Positions 36,893-47,265 of a stretch of DNA of 64,000 nt are shown here, in pieces. The position numbers and the translations under genes are program-made. Numbering within the stretch: the first letter of the stretch is position 1; the number at the start of each line of letters is the position of its first letter. This stretch comes from Datura wrightii (taxonomy: Eukaryota; Streptophyta; Magnoliopsida; Solanales; Solanaceae): positions 61,500,501 to 61,564,500 of the forward strand of contig JASDFA010000003.1 in NCBI GenBank assembly GCA_035772735.1, given 5' to 3'. The notes under the pieces are model-generated. The model was not told the origin of the DNA. It saw only the letters and a program-made list of their open reading frames with translations, and made no database searches.

Positions 36893-37246
36893 CAATCTTA
36901 CACCTCATGTACTTTACACCCCATCCTAGCTACTTTGGTTCGACAATTCAGGCTACGGTCATACCGATTATTTAATACAGCAAATCATCAAGAAAACACG
37001 CATGGTCCTATCAATACAATGACCTTCAACACATTAAGACCTCCTAGACTCAAGAATCCACTCTTGATATTGGCAAACTCATGCAAATCAGTTGATCAAG
37101 ATATCCGACACGAAATTTAATCTCTCATCAAGCATGTGCCCTCACAACACAAGAGAATTTCCCCCTTTTTGTAATCACATGAACTCAAAAGATTACATGC
37201 AGGGGCATATAAACACAATTTCACTCTCTCTCCCTAAAGAATTCAC

Positions 37247-37300
37247 ATGCATCATGTCATGAACCATAGGCTTGCCCTTAGTGTATTACTCCACTAATAT
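37247..37300 (-). promoter_or_regulatory. Second conserved 3' block, copy B
   Basis: On the minus strand AAGGGCAAGCCTATGG followed by CATGATGCATGTGAAT matches 48658-48695 of A, and more weakly 5161-5196 of E and 62705-62738 of C. Confidence 0.5.
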
Positions 37301-38238
37301 AAGGAAGAGTAATGTAAGATAACGTAGGACTTAACAGGTTGTAATGTAAGCTACAGAACTAGTAAATATTGGGCTAGCCAATAATAGCCACTAGCATCCT
37401 TAAGCGCTTTTTCATTACATCCCATCAAACTCATGGGCCTTGTTTCTTCCTTCATCCTCCCATTCTTCAAGTCTGTCTTTATTTTGACCCATATCTTTAA
37501 GCACACTTGACTCAATAACAAAGGTTATTCATACATCTTCATTATATTTAATTTATAACGAGTGCACCTTCAACCTTTTCTTTCCTTTCATCACTCTGCT
37601 TTTCTTTTCTTTTCACCATTCTCACTCTTTGACACTTTGGGAAAATTATTTTCTCTTCTTAAGTGCTTAAGAGTTTCGGATCAAATTCACGGATAATGAA
37701 AAGAAAGGGTTAAGCTCGGTTTACACATTTTTGACAAAAGAAAAATAATAGGCTAAAGGCTCAACGAGCTAACTAGGGTGTACATTCAAGGGGGGTATGA
37801 TAATGAAAAAGAGAAACTTTCGGTTAAAACAAAGAAATGCCTACATCCTTTCCTACAATACACGTCCTTCATTTTGTTTCGTACACACACCAGGTAAGTT
37901 CTAGACATTTCACAATAGCATGGAATAAACAAAACCTCACCATACACTTATTGCACATGCTCAATTCAAGACGCATTCACAGACTCTTCAATCAACTAAT
38001 TACAAGAATTCAAACATTAAGCCTCAATCACACTGACTCGACTCTATGGCCTAGGTATCTCAATATATTTACAAAGTTGCATGCTTTCATATGAATCACC
38101 ATTGCATTTCACATCTCATGTACAACACGCAACCAGAATTCCGCAACCATAAAGTAACTACAAGTTTTGGGATGCAACCCACAAAAAAGAAAAAAAACTG
38201 CAAAATAAATGAAAAAAATCTACTCCTAACGACTACAT

Positions 38239-38277
38239 TTCCCTTAAGACGGTCGTCATCCATCCATCATAGGGAAC
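38239..38277 (-). promoter_or_regulatory. Conserved 3' noncoding stem-loop block, copy B
   Basis: Arms TTCCCT and AGGGAA flank the conserved core GATGACGACCGTCTTA on the minus strand. The core is identical to that of element A. Confidence 0.6.
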
Positions 38278-38561
38278 GGTCACTAACTAAGACTTCGGTT
38301 CAATGGGACCATTCTCGGTAAAAGAACCGAAAACAAATGCCGAGAAAACCCAAAAATTGAAATTTTTTTAAAAAATATCGATCATTTTGATAAAACAAAA
38401 ATATGTACAAAACCAGCTAGCACATTTAGCAGCACACAACAGCTTCATATAAATTACAATACACAACATAAACATCACAATCACAAGGTCATAATTTTTC
38501 CACAGGCACAACAACAGAACAGAAACATACATCAAAAATAACAGCAACCAACACCTAACTA

Positions 38562-38602
38562 CTCCCACCCCACACTTAAATCGAACACTGTCCCCAGTGT
38601 TC
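38562..38602 (-). promoter_or_regulatory. Element B: internal hairpin plus polypurine tract
   Basis: GAACACTG-GGGA-CAGTGTTC (38583-38602) is an 8-bp hairpin with a four-base loop. TTTAAGTGTGGGGTGGGAG follows. It sits a few tens of bases after the ORF2 stop and repeats the layout of the terminal tract. Confidence 0.65.
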
Positions 38603-38646
38603 ACAAAAATTAGCATAGCACAAGAGTAGGTGGTGAAACTCCCTGA

Positions 38647-39865
38647 TCAATCAAAATACTCCACTTCTTCATCAGGTGATGCTGCCTCATCTCCCATGTC
38701 TGAATCGCCCCCATCGTCATCATCGGACTCCACATCGGAGTCCTCACGACGTGTCTCCTCATCTGTGGGGACATCATCATCTGTGGGCTCCACAAAAGCT
38801 GGCCCCACTCGGCATAGAGCCCTGGCATTTTCGCCAAAAGGGTAATCTAGCTCGACCTGCCACAGCTCCTCTTCTGTTGCCGGCCTCCCGCCTATTCGCA
38901 GCTGGAGCATCTGCATCCTGTACATGCGAGCCATGTACTGATCATCCCGAGCATGTCGCTCGGCTAGTGTAAGAACTGGCCCGTGGGTGGTGTCGGGTGC
39001 CTTAGTTTTGGTGACATCTAAGGCCCGCCGCTCGATCTGCGAGATGTAGCCAAGGGCCTCTTACTCAATATCTAGGCCCCTCATGAATGTGGTGATTAAT
39101 CCACCAAACCCGTACCTGTGCCCTTGATGCAACCGGGCTCTCTTCATGGCGGAGATAATCACCGTCCCCACATTGATCTCCAGCCCTTTCATCAGGGCAT
39201 ATACCAAGCATACACGATCCCGTGTTACATCCGTCATATGCACCCCCGGGATTAGGCAGGAACATACAATCTTAAGCCATATCCTGGCTTCCCTGTTCAT
39301 TTGTGAGTAGGGCAAGGTCTGATGGTAGCCCCTCTCCTTATGCCTGCTCCACCGAGCTGTCGATCGGGTTCCACACAAAGTGCGTCTGATGTCTGCATAT
39401 GGTGGAGTGATATTCAGCTGTCGAAGCACATGGGCGTCTGTGTCCCACGCCCCTAGGATAGCATTAAGGTGGTGGGGCTCAAAAGTGACTATTTGCCCCC
39501 TTATTTTGATGGTGTGACTTCTGAGAGTCGGGTTCCAGTTGGCGTAGAATTCCCGAATCAAGTGCAAGTTGCATTCCTTGGGCTCTTCAAAGATGAAATT
39601 TAGCCCGGCTACCTCGATCCTTTTGACAATCCTAGGGAACTCCTGTGCCAACGGTTCCCTTGCTATGTGTTCCTCGGGGAAGTATTTGCTTTCCTTGTGC
39701 TTCGCATACCATTTCTTCCCCTCTTGTCATCCATCTGGTTCCGTATTAACGACATTGGCCACGTGGAACCGCTGGTGCTGTTGGGACTGCTGTGCCCAGT
39801 CTGATTCTTTTTCTTCCGGCGCCGGATGTTGATGCGCCTTTTCCGTTGTCTTGCCTGCTTGCCAT
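38647..39865 (-). pseudogene. Element B: ORF2 (putative plant transposon protein type), broken
   Basis: It starts at ATG (39865) with MASRQDNGKGASTSG, like ORF2 of A. The N-terminal basic region has a stop and a frameshift at about 39730-39750. From 39651 a 196-residue frame is open: NLHLIREFYANWNPTLRSHT, FEPHHLNAILGA, PPYADIRRTLCG, YSQMNREARIWLKIVCSCLI, VCLVYALMKGLEINVG and GHRYGFGGLITTFMRGL. A TAA at about 39063 interrupts it, after which it continues in frame to an acidic C-terminus (PTDDDVPTDEETRRED ... EEVEYFD) ending at 38647. The core matches what I know as the plant-specific 'putative plant transposon protein' domain (Transposase_32 family). No catalytic activity is established for that family, so the function is unknown. 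Confidence 0.8.
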
Positions 39866-39870
39866 TGTTC

Positions 39871-40547
39871 CTGTTGAACCAAACAGACAGTCCCAATGTC
39901 ATTCCAATTAAAATTAGCTTCGACTAAGGTTGGGTTAAGCTAGGCTACCCCACACTTAGTCTTTAGCGAAAATCACAACATTACGGCAAGATCGTACTTA
40001 TTTCCACAAACCAACAACAAAACATAACAAATATAGTGCATTCAGAGAATTCGACGATATATATTCTATGTACTACTCAAACTTCGTACAGCTAACCACA
40101 ATCATTACCATCGATAACATTTTATCCCATAGCACTTAGCAAGGAGAAACAAAAGAAAAATTTAACTACATGATCCCATACAATTCACCCATTTCTTGCA
40201 ATTTCCACAATTTCCTTAACCCGAAAATCCGTCGGTCTTTAAGCATATTAACAGTTAGCACAACCGACTCATCTCACCCAACATACACAACCCAGCAAGA
40301 ATTTCAATAGTTCAACTCAATTTTTCCATTTCAAACTCAAAGTCAAGCCCTAACTATGATTTTATCAAAAATTCGATTAAGCTATGTAATTATCGAGTTC
40401 AAGCAATCACAATGATACTCCAAATGTCAATCAACAATAATTCAATTGAATTTAAGCTTAATTTCTACTTAGGGAAAGTTTTGCTCATATCACATGTTCA
40501 ACATCGCAAAAATTCGACAAGAATTAAGATAGAGTTGAAGAACATAC
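39871..40547 (-). other. Element B: predicted leader intron of ORF2
   Basis: Donor AAG|GTATGTT (G at 40547) and acceptor CAACAG|GAAC (39871) flank 677 bases on the minus strand, ending six bases before the ORF2 ATG. Element A has the same donor context and an acceptor in the same place. The intron is inferred from sequence only. Confidence 0.5.
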
Positions 40548-40589
40548 CTTAAATTCGATGAAATGACAGAAACTTGATGAAATTATGTG

Positions 40590-40594
40590 CCTAG
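40590..40594. repeat. TSD of element A (left copy)
   Basis: CCTAG here is repeated at 50545-50549, directly outside the LTR ends of element A. Confidence 0.92.
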
Positions 40595-40936
40595 TGATCT
40601 TGGGCAGATTTATATGCCCAAGTGATACTCAAACGTATCATTTTTACCTTGTTTGTTGTGCAATGTGTATATAATATCATGTAATTGGTAATAAAATGCG
40701 AATTTATACTAACCAACATGATTAGCATTTGTTTTGCAGATAAAGGTGATTTTTAGGAGCTAAAATGCATGTTGGAACTATATCGGAGTTGGACTTGGAT
40801 GCGAGCGTGGAAAAGACCTTGGAATACAGGATTTATAGGGGCTCCGCAATGGCTCCGTACCACGCTACCATCACGGTAGCACACTGCCTGAGCATGAATT
40901 AATTTGGCAATTTCCAGTGTACCTGCGCGTCAGCTC

Positions 40937-41073
40937 CGTGGCACGGAGATAGGCCTCCGCGATGGCCTCCGTGCCACGTTGAGGTTAAATTACCGGATCC
41001 TGGAAATTCCAGTGAGGGTCCGCATCCACGCCGTGTCATGGAGGAAGTGCTCCGCGTTGGCCTCCGTGACACG
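40937..41073 (+). repeat. Two GC-rich inverted-repeat modules in A U3
   Basis: Module 1 has CGTGGCACGGAG (40937-40948) and its exact reverse complement (40967-40978). Module 2 has CGTGTCATGGAGG (41032-41044) and CCTCCGTGACACG (41061-41073), with one mismatch. Each is preceded by a TTCCAGTG motif. They lie within about 170 bp upstream of the TATA box; the 3' LTR has the same pair at 49427-49564. Confidence 0.85.
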
Positions 41074-41106
41074 TTGCTTGTTATTCCGGGAAAAATTTCC
41101 CACTAG

Positions 41107-41115
41107 TATAAATAG
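41107..41115 (+). promoter_or_regulatory. Element A: LTR TATA box
   Basis: TATAAATAG is conserved at the same place in the 3' LTR (49597-49605) and in both B LTRs (minus strand, 36338-36346 and 54581-54589). Transcription would begin some 30 bases downstream. Confidence 0.7.
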
Positions 41116-41124
41116 CACACTTAG

Positions 41125-41167
41125 GTTTATTTTAATTAGTTTTTAGTTTTTAGTTTTTAGTTTTTAG
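41125..41167 (+). repeat. (TTTTTAG)n short tandem repeat
   Basis: About five copies of a TTTTTAG unit lie just after the TATA box in the A 5' LTR, and again at 49629-49657 in the 3' LTR. They would lie near the start of the transcript. Confidence 0.85.
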
Positions 41168-42063
41168 ACTGAGTTCAGAAGTGGAGAGCAGAAATGTGGG
41201 TTAGTAGCAGTTGAAGATTGGAAAACCTAAGGGATTTCTTCTCTTCTTTTCTTCTTTCTATCAATTGTAAGTATAATTTACACTCATTTTAGGATGATCA
41301 ATCCAAGAATGAGTGGCTAATTCTCTTTCTTGCTGAGGTTTTGAACATGTGTAATGAATTTTGATTGTAAATGATATGGTTTTATTCTTCTTCTTTAATG
41401 TTGTTCTATTAATTCTTGTTCTTTACTGCATTAGTGATTGGACAACATTAATGTATATCTAAAAAGTCCAATTTCACTCGAAAGAGCAAGAAATTGGAAA
41501 GTTGTGAATTAATAGGGTATTGTTCTTAACTTGATTTGGGAAAATTGGGTTTTGATGTGCTTTCCTGATAGAAATATACTTGAAAGCCGTATTAGTCAAT
41601 TTAGGAACCTGAATTGTAGTGCTAGGTCATAAATTGCATTTGATCACAGAAATGTAGACGAATGGTTTATGATTCTAAAGTGAAATTAAATACGAGAGTT
41701 TTAATTTCTAGGCAAATGTTCTTGGCTAGCAACTTGAAGAAGAGAATTAACCAAAATTATCATGATTATCAAGTTCATTACTTGTTCTTAACCTTGGCAT
41801 GTTCATATCCATTGTCTGAATTCACAAGTAAATAGTGTCATTAATTGTAGTATATAGTTTAGAAACAAAAACTCAATTAACCCTTGGTTACGTTGTTGTT
41901 AGCATAATTAGAAGTTAAATAGAAATATAGTAAATTAGGCAATTTTACATATCTTGAGCCTCCTTGGATCGATACTTGTCTACTTAGCCACTTTATTACT
42001 TGTTTGACCACGTGCACTTGCGTGTTGGTTTTTACCCGTAGCCCAAAGCACCGAGCAAGTTTT

Positions 42064-42081
42064 TGGCGCCGTTGCCGGGGA
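42064..42081 (+). promoter_or_regulatory. Element A: primer-binding site (tRNA-Asp type)
   Basis: TGGCGCCGTTGCCGGGGA, six bases after the LTR end, is complementary to the 3' end of plant tRNA-Asp, the primer typical of Athila-type elements. It is an exact 18-base match as far as I can recall that tRNA. Confidence 0.85.
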
Positions 42082-42196
42082 GGCTAGGCGATTTGTAAAA
42101 TTTTGTTTAGTGTAAATTTACTGTATTTGTATTTTTATTTTCTTAAGTGTTAACAACTTGGTCTTAGCCTGTATTTTGCAGATTTTGTTTCTGTGA

Positions 42197-44593
42197 ACAC
42201 TAGCAAGGGACAAAGATCTGGTGGAATCTTACTTAGAGCCTGAACGGGAATTTCATACTCAACGTAGAGAAGCTCTTCGAAAGAAGCTGCAGTTGCTTAA
42301 ACAGTCTATGATGGAGCAACCAAATCCACCAGTTGTTAGGGCAGTTTTAGTGCCCGATGAAGCAGCAGCAAGGCCGGTTCGCGAGGTGGCAATCCCACAC
42401 GCTAATAATGTACATTCCAGCATCCGCAAACCAGAGCCTGGAGGGAGGTTTGAATTAAAGCAGAATATGGGGCAACTTTTGCACACAAGCGGGCAATTTA
42501 CCGGTCTCCCTCACGAAGATCCACAACAACATCTCCAGAACTTTTTGGAGATAAGTGACACTTATATACCCACTGGAGTGTCACCCGATTATGTTCGGCT
42601 TACCTTATTTCCATTTTCCTTACTTGGTGAAGCCAAGAGGTGGTTAAAAGCTGAACCACCCAACTCTATATCAACATGGGATGATCTTGCACGGAAGTTT
42701 CTTATTAGATTTTTCCCTTCTGGTAAAACAGCCAGACTTAGGAGTCAAATCCTAAGTTTTAAACAGAGGGAGGGAGAAAATCTATATCAAGCCTGGGAAA
42801 GATTCAAATCCATGTTGCGGGACTGTCCTCACCATCATCAGTCCAATGAGGTGTTGGTACACACTTTTATTGAGGGTTTGGAACCCCACACTAAAATTCT
42901 GTTAGATTCAGCAGCTGGAGGGCAAGCGCTGGAGAAGACCTATGAGGAGCTGTACACTTTGCTCAACCGAATTTCACAAGGCAATCCAGAATGGAATGCA
43001 GATTCTTCAAGAGGTGGAGCAAGGAAAGCAGCTGGAGTGCTTGAAGTGGATGGATTCACAGCTATCGCTGCACAGATAGCTGCTTTGCAAAATCAGTTAA
43101 ACACTCACTTCAGCAATATAAATTTGAACCAGCCTTCAGCTTCAGTCAATGCAGTTCAACAGATATGGTGTGAAGTGTGTGGTAGTAGTGAGCATTCAGC
43201 TGAATGCTGTGGTGCAAATCCTGATTCTGTTAACTTTGTGGGCAATGCACAGAGAAATCAACAGCAGTTTGGTGGTGGCTACAACTCAAATTGGAGGAAC
43301 CATCCGAATTTTTCGTGGGGTAGCAACAATCAACAAGGCCAGAGTTCAGGGTAGGGTATGTACAGAAACCAAGGAGGGTAACAAAATTATCAAGCTCAAT
43401 TCAAAAATCATAATGCCCCTCCTCCACCACCATCACCGACTATTGAGGAGATGTTCAAAACCATGATCGCTAATCAGGCACAATTGCAGGCTGACTACGT
43501 CAAATTGGCAGCCGAAGTGAAGAACAATCAATTGGCGACCAAGGCTCTTGAATATCAGTTTGGGCAATTTGCTAGTGCCCAAAATACTAGACCCAGAGGA
43601 GGACTACCTAGCGACACGGATCCAAATCCAAAGCAGGTAAATGCAGTGACCACGAGGAGTGGTTTACAATTAAAGGAGGTGGAACCGGAAAGACCGCCTC
43701 AAAAGTCAGGAGCAGCAGATGTTGAGGGAGAGCAAAGTTCTGATAAGGGGAAGACTAAAGAAGCTGAACCAGAAAGGCCTCCACCCCCGTTCCCTCAACG
43801 ACTTAAGAAACACAAGGAGGAGGCGTGTTTCCAGAAATTCATGGAGGTACTTAAACAGGTACATGTTAACTTACCTCTTGTTGATGTCTTGCAGGGAGTG
43901 CCGAGATATGCGAAGTATATTAAAGACATCGTGGCTAACAAAAGTCGTTTGACTGAGTATGCCACGGTAGCTTTAACGGAGGAATGCACTTCCCGTATTC
44001 AGAATAGGTTGCCCACAAAACTGAAAGACCCTGGAAGTTTCACTATCCAGCTGACTATTGGGCAAAGTATCCGAGCGCGTGGATTATGCGACTTGGGGGC
44101 AAGTATAAATCTGATGTCATCTTCGGTATTCAGAAAGTTAGGTCTAGGGAGTCCTAGACCTACAACGGTAATCTTGCAGCTAGCAGACAGGTCTTTGGCT
44201 AAGCCGGATGGCATTGTTGAGGATGTGTTAGTGCAAGTAGGCTCCCTCATTTTTCCGGTCGATTTTATTGTTCTGGACTTTAAACTAGATGCTAAAGTCC
44301 CATTTATTTTGGGACAACCCTTTTTGGCAACCGGAAAGGCATTAATTGATGTAGCTGCGGGTCAACTCACGATGCGAGCACATGACAAGGTCGAAGTGTT
44401 CGATGTGTACAAGGTACCTAAGCTTCCGACTGTTTATAAGGATCTCTCGGTGATCAACATAATTGATCGTGGGAATGCTAATGGATTGAGTGATTCCCGA
44501 GAGTTACTAGGTAGGCCACCGGACAAGGTAGAGCACTACTGGGGGGATGATCATGATTGGGACAAATCGTCCATCTCCCTAGTAGATAAATGA
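42197..44593 (+). pseudogene. Element A: gag-protease ORF
   Basis: A single frame of about 790 codons, broken only by TAG (43352) and TAA (43379). It opens after an in-frame TGA (42194) with no AUG before codon Met-Met at 42308, although similarity to B extends upstream of that. The gag core has YVRLTLFPFSLLGEAKRWLK and KFLIRFFPSGKTARLRSQIL (42595-42760). The zinc knuckle CEVCGSSEHSAECC fits CX2CX4HX4C (about 43170-43210). A Pro-rich linker precedes the protease, whose active-site region is GLCDLGASINLM (about 44080-44115; Asp-Leu-Gly instead of Asp-Ser/Thr-Gly, common in this lineage) followed by FILGQPFLATGKALIDVA. The frame ends soon after the protease (44593), with no RT. Gag would build particles and package RNA. 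Confidence 0.9.
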
Positions 44594-44633
44594 GCTTAAA
44601 GGACGTTGAGCCGCGACGGTAAACCAGGCGCTG

Positions 44634-44651
44634 CACGGGAGGCAACCCGTG
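44634..44651 (+). promoter_or_regulatory. Post-pol hairpin motif, element A copy
   Basis: CACGGG-AGGCAA-CCCGTG forms a perfect 6-bp stem with an AGGCAA loop, about 40 bases after the gag-protease stop and preceded by AAACCAGGCGCTG. B has the same at 51099-51120. C has a related stem with a GAAGCAA loop after integrase (60691-60710), and E a weaker one at 3661-3688. Confidence 0.6.
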
Positions 44652-45242
44652 AAAATATTTTCTTTCTTTCTTTTTAGTGTGAATAATTTTTATTTTTCTT
44701 TTCTTTTTTTTTTCTTAACTAGGTTTAGATTTTCATTTTATTTAATATTTTTTATTTTAGTTAAGGAAATCTATTAATTTAACCAATTTTTGTTTAGTGA
44801 GGTGATTTTCAGGTATAACAGAGGAAATATACATGGAATCGAGAAAATGAGGCGAGGTATGAAAAATTAAATGTATTGGTGAAGCAGAGCACTGGCGCGT
44901 TGGCGCCGTGTCACGGAGGCAATGCTCCGCGTTGGCCTCCGTGACACGTTGAAGGCAAATCTGTATTTTTCAAAAATCCAGTAAGCCAACGCGTTGGCTC
45001 CGTGTCACGGAGGAGGGCCTCCACGTTACCCTTCGTGACACGTTGACCCTTATCCAGTGCCGGGTCACACCGAGTTTCCGGGTGACCCGCGTGTTTTCTT
45101 TAAATATAACCCCGATTTCGCCCATTTTTTCCCCATTCCCTCTTCCCTCCGCGACCAAACACCCATTTCCCCCTCCCCAAGCAACGTGCCACATTGATAG
45201 GCAAAGAAAAACGTCAAGTTTCTCCGATTCTTCAATTCTAAG
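44652..45242 (+). other. Element A: region between protease and ORF2 intron
   Basis: A T-rich stretch is followed by two GC-rich inverted-repeat modules (44907-44948 and 45001-45042) of the same type as those in the LTR. After these come TTTAAATATAACC (about 45099), a possible TATA element, and a C-rich leader. RT, RNase H and integrase would be expected upstream of this in an autonomous relative, and none is present. Confidence 0.6.
44907..45042 (+). repeat. Two GC-rich inverted-repeat modules before ORF2
   Basis: CGTGTCACGGAGG (44907-44919) pairs exactly with CCTCCGTGACACG (44936-44948). The second module (45001-45013 with 45031-45042) has one or two mismatches. Confidence 0.85.
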
Positions 45243-45954
45243 GTATGTTTTCATTGTCTAACTCAATATTTTTGGCGATTTTTGTCAATTTTGGGCATGT
45301 AAGGTGAGACATACCACCTTAGGTAGAAATTAAACATGATGGTGAATTATGTTGTGATTGATTATGTTTGGATTGTTGTATTTGGCATTTGAACTTGTCG
45401 ATTATGTAAATAATTCGAAATTGATTGTCGAACTCTGTCCTAGGGCTTGGGTTGTTGAATTTGACTTGGGCAACTTGATTGTCTGGTGAATTCGATGCCG
45501 GGGTGTGTTTATTATTTGAGATAAGTCGTGGTAAATAGTGTGTAAATGTTCAAAGACGACTAATTCTCGAATTTTTGTGGGAAATTGCATAATGTGTGAA
45601 TTGGTTAGATTGTTTAGATTAGCTTGTATATGAAATATTTTTCTAGTTGTTTTTAGTTTGTGGTTGTTTTGTTGCTTGTGCGATGGTTGAATTGCTAGCG
45701 ATAGTAGGGTTGGGTATTAGCTGTATGAAGTCTGAGTAGTACACTAACCGTTATGCTGTCGAAATTTTGTTGTGAACGCACTAAGCAATATGTGTATAGT
45801 TGTTTGTGTTTGGGGTTGTAAATAGAGCTATCCTTGCTGAAATTTTGTAAATATTGTTAAGAACTAAGTGTGGGGTAAAATTTGTTTAACCCGACCTTAG
45901 CCGAAGCTAACAAGTTTTTAGCTTAACGTTGTACTTGTTTGTGTAAACTGACAG
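45243..45954 (+). other. Element A: predicted leader intron of ORF2
   Basis: Donor CTAAG|GTATGT (45243) and acceptor TAAACTGACAG|G (ending 45954) bound 712 T/G-rich bases without coding content. The ORF2 ATG follows five bases after the acceptor. Element B conserves the donor context and the acceptor position. Confidence 0.5.
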
Positions 45955-45959
45955 GTACA

Positions 45960-47225
45960 ATGGCTAGCAGGCAAGACAAAGGCAAGGGTGCTTCTACCTC
46001 AGGCACAGGCAGAAAAAGGATGAGACTGGGCACTGCAGTCCCAGCTGCACCTGCTGTTCCGCGCGGCCAACACCGCCGATACGGAACATGATGGGTCACC
46101 GATGAAGGGAAGAAATGGTACGCGAAGCACAAAGAAAACAAGTACTTCCCGGAGGAACATATTGCAAGGGAACCACTTGCACAGGAGTTCCCTCGCAATG
46201 TACAGAGGATTGAGGCAGCTGGGCTCAGCTTTATTTTTCAGGAGCCCAAGGAGTGCAACCTTCACTTGGTCCGGGAATTTTATGCCAACTGGAACCCGGC
46301 CATCAGGAGCCACACTATTAAAATCAGAGGGAAGATTGTCACTCTGGAACCCCAGCAGCTGAATGCCATCGTTGGAGCGCGGGACACAGACGCCCACGTT
46401 CTCCGCCAGCTAAACATCACCCCACCGTACGCCGACATCAGACGTACATTGTGTGGGGCTCGATCCACAGCCCGATGGAGTAGACACAAAGAGAGGGGGT
46501 ACCACCAGACTCTGCCCTACTCGCAGATGAATAGGGAGGCCAGAATCTGGCTAAAAATTGTATGTTCGTGCTTGATCCTGGGAGTTCATATGACAGACGT
46601 GACCCGGGACCGTGTCTGCTTGGTGTATGCCCTTATGAAAGGGCTTGAGATTAATGTTGGGGCGGTCATAATATCCACCATGAAGAGAGCCAGACTGCAC
46701 CAGGGCCACAGATATGGGTTTGGCGGACTCATCACCACCTTCCTCCGAGGCCTCGACATTGAAGAAGAAGCCTTGGACTATATTCCACAGCTGGAGCGGA
46801 GGGCCCTCGACGTGACAAAGACTAAGGCCCCCGACACTACACACGGACCTGTGCTGACCTTGGGCGAGCGACATGCTCGTGACGATCAATACATGGCCCG
46901 TATGTTTGGCATGCAGATGCTGCAGCTACGGATAGGTGGGAGACCAGCCACCGAGGAGGAGTTATGGCAGCTGGAGCTGGACTACCCCTTTGGCGAGAAC
47001 GCCAGAGCCTTATGTAAGGTGGGGCCAGCCTTTGTGGAGCCTACAGATGATGATGTGCCTACTGATGAGGAGTCACGTCGTGAGGACTCTGATGTGGAGT
47101 CCGATGACGACGATGGAGCTAATTCAGATATGGGCGACGAGGCCGCAGCACCGGATGAGGAAGTCGAATATTTCGACTCAGCAGGGAGTTCCACCACCAA
47201 AATTTTGTGCTTTGTATTTTTGTGA
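45960..47225 (+). pseudogene. Element A: ORF2, putative plant transposon protein type, one early stop
   Basis: From ATG at 45960 one frame runs 421 codons, interrupted only by TGA at codon 44 (46089), where B reads AGA at the aligned codon. The N-terminus is basic and low-complexity (MASRQDKGKGASTSG, GRKRMRLG). The core (about codons 90-260) has HLVREFYANWNPAIRSHTIK, LEPQQLNAIVGA, PPYADIRRTLCGARS, YSQMNREARIWLKIVCSCLI, RVCLVYALMKGLEINVGAVI and GHRYGFGGLITTFLRGLDIE. ERHARDDQYMARM and RIGGRPATEEELWQLELDYP follow, then an acidic C-terminal tail rich in Asp/Glu. I recognise the core as the plant 'putative plant transposon protein' family (Transposase_32), found in repeats, whose biochemical role is not known to me. 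Its place after the pol-end motif, where env-like genes sit in Athila relatives, and its spliced leader suggest separate expression. Confidence 0.85.
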
Positions 47226-47265
47226 ACATTGGGGACAGTGTTCGATTTAAGTGTGGGGTGGGGAG
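47224..47265 (+). promoter_or_regulatory. Element A: internal hairpin plus polypurine tract
   Basis: GAACATTG-GGGA-CAGTGTTC (47224-47243) overlaps the ORF2 stop codon. TTTAAGTGTGGGGTGGGGAG (47246-47265) follows. The tract is almost identical to the terminal one at 49068-49084. Confidence 0.7.

Larger units (their letters stand above)
36893..38561 (-). other. Element B: 3' noncoding region
   Basis: About 1.7 kb without coding potential, colinear with 47266-49046 of element A. It holds the two conserved blocks at 38239-38277 and 37247-37300. Small open frames in it are not conserved as proteins between A and B. Confidence 0.7.
40595..42057 (+). mobile_element. Element A: 5' LTR
   Basis: It runs TGATCTTGGGCAG to CACCGAGCA. 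It begins with a 7-bp inverted repeat (TTGGGCA/TGCCCAA) and contains two GC-rich hairpin modules (40937-40978, 41032-41073). TATA box TATAAATAG is at 41107-41115. A run of TTTTTAG units (41129-41167) follows shortly after it. Confidence 0.95.

Noticed and set aside
42064..42081. Possible tRNA gene because of the tRNA-Asp match
   Set aside because: Only the 3' end of the tRNA is matched, at the expected primer position next to an LTR; there is no cloverleaf.
45043..45261. Overlapping open frames on both strands before the ORF2 intron
   Set aside because: They are in the C-rich leader, are not conserved in element B and lack domain similarity.
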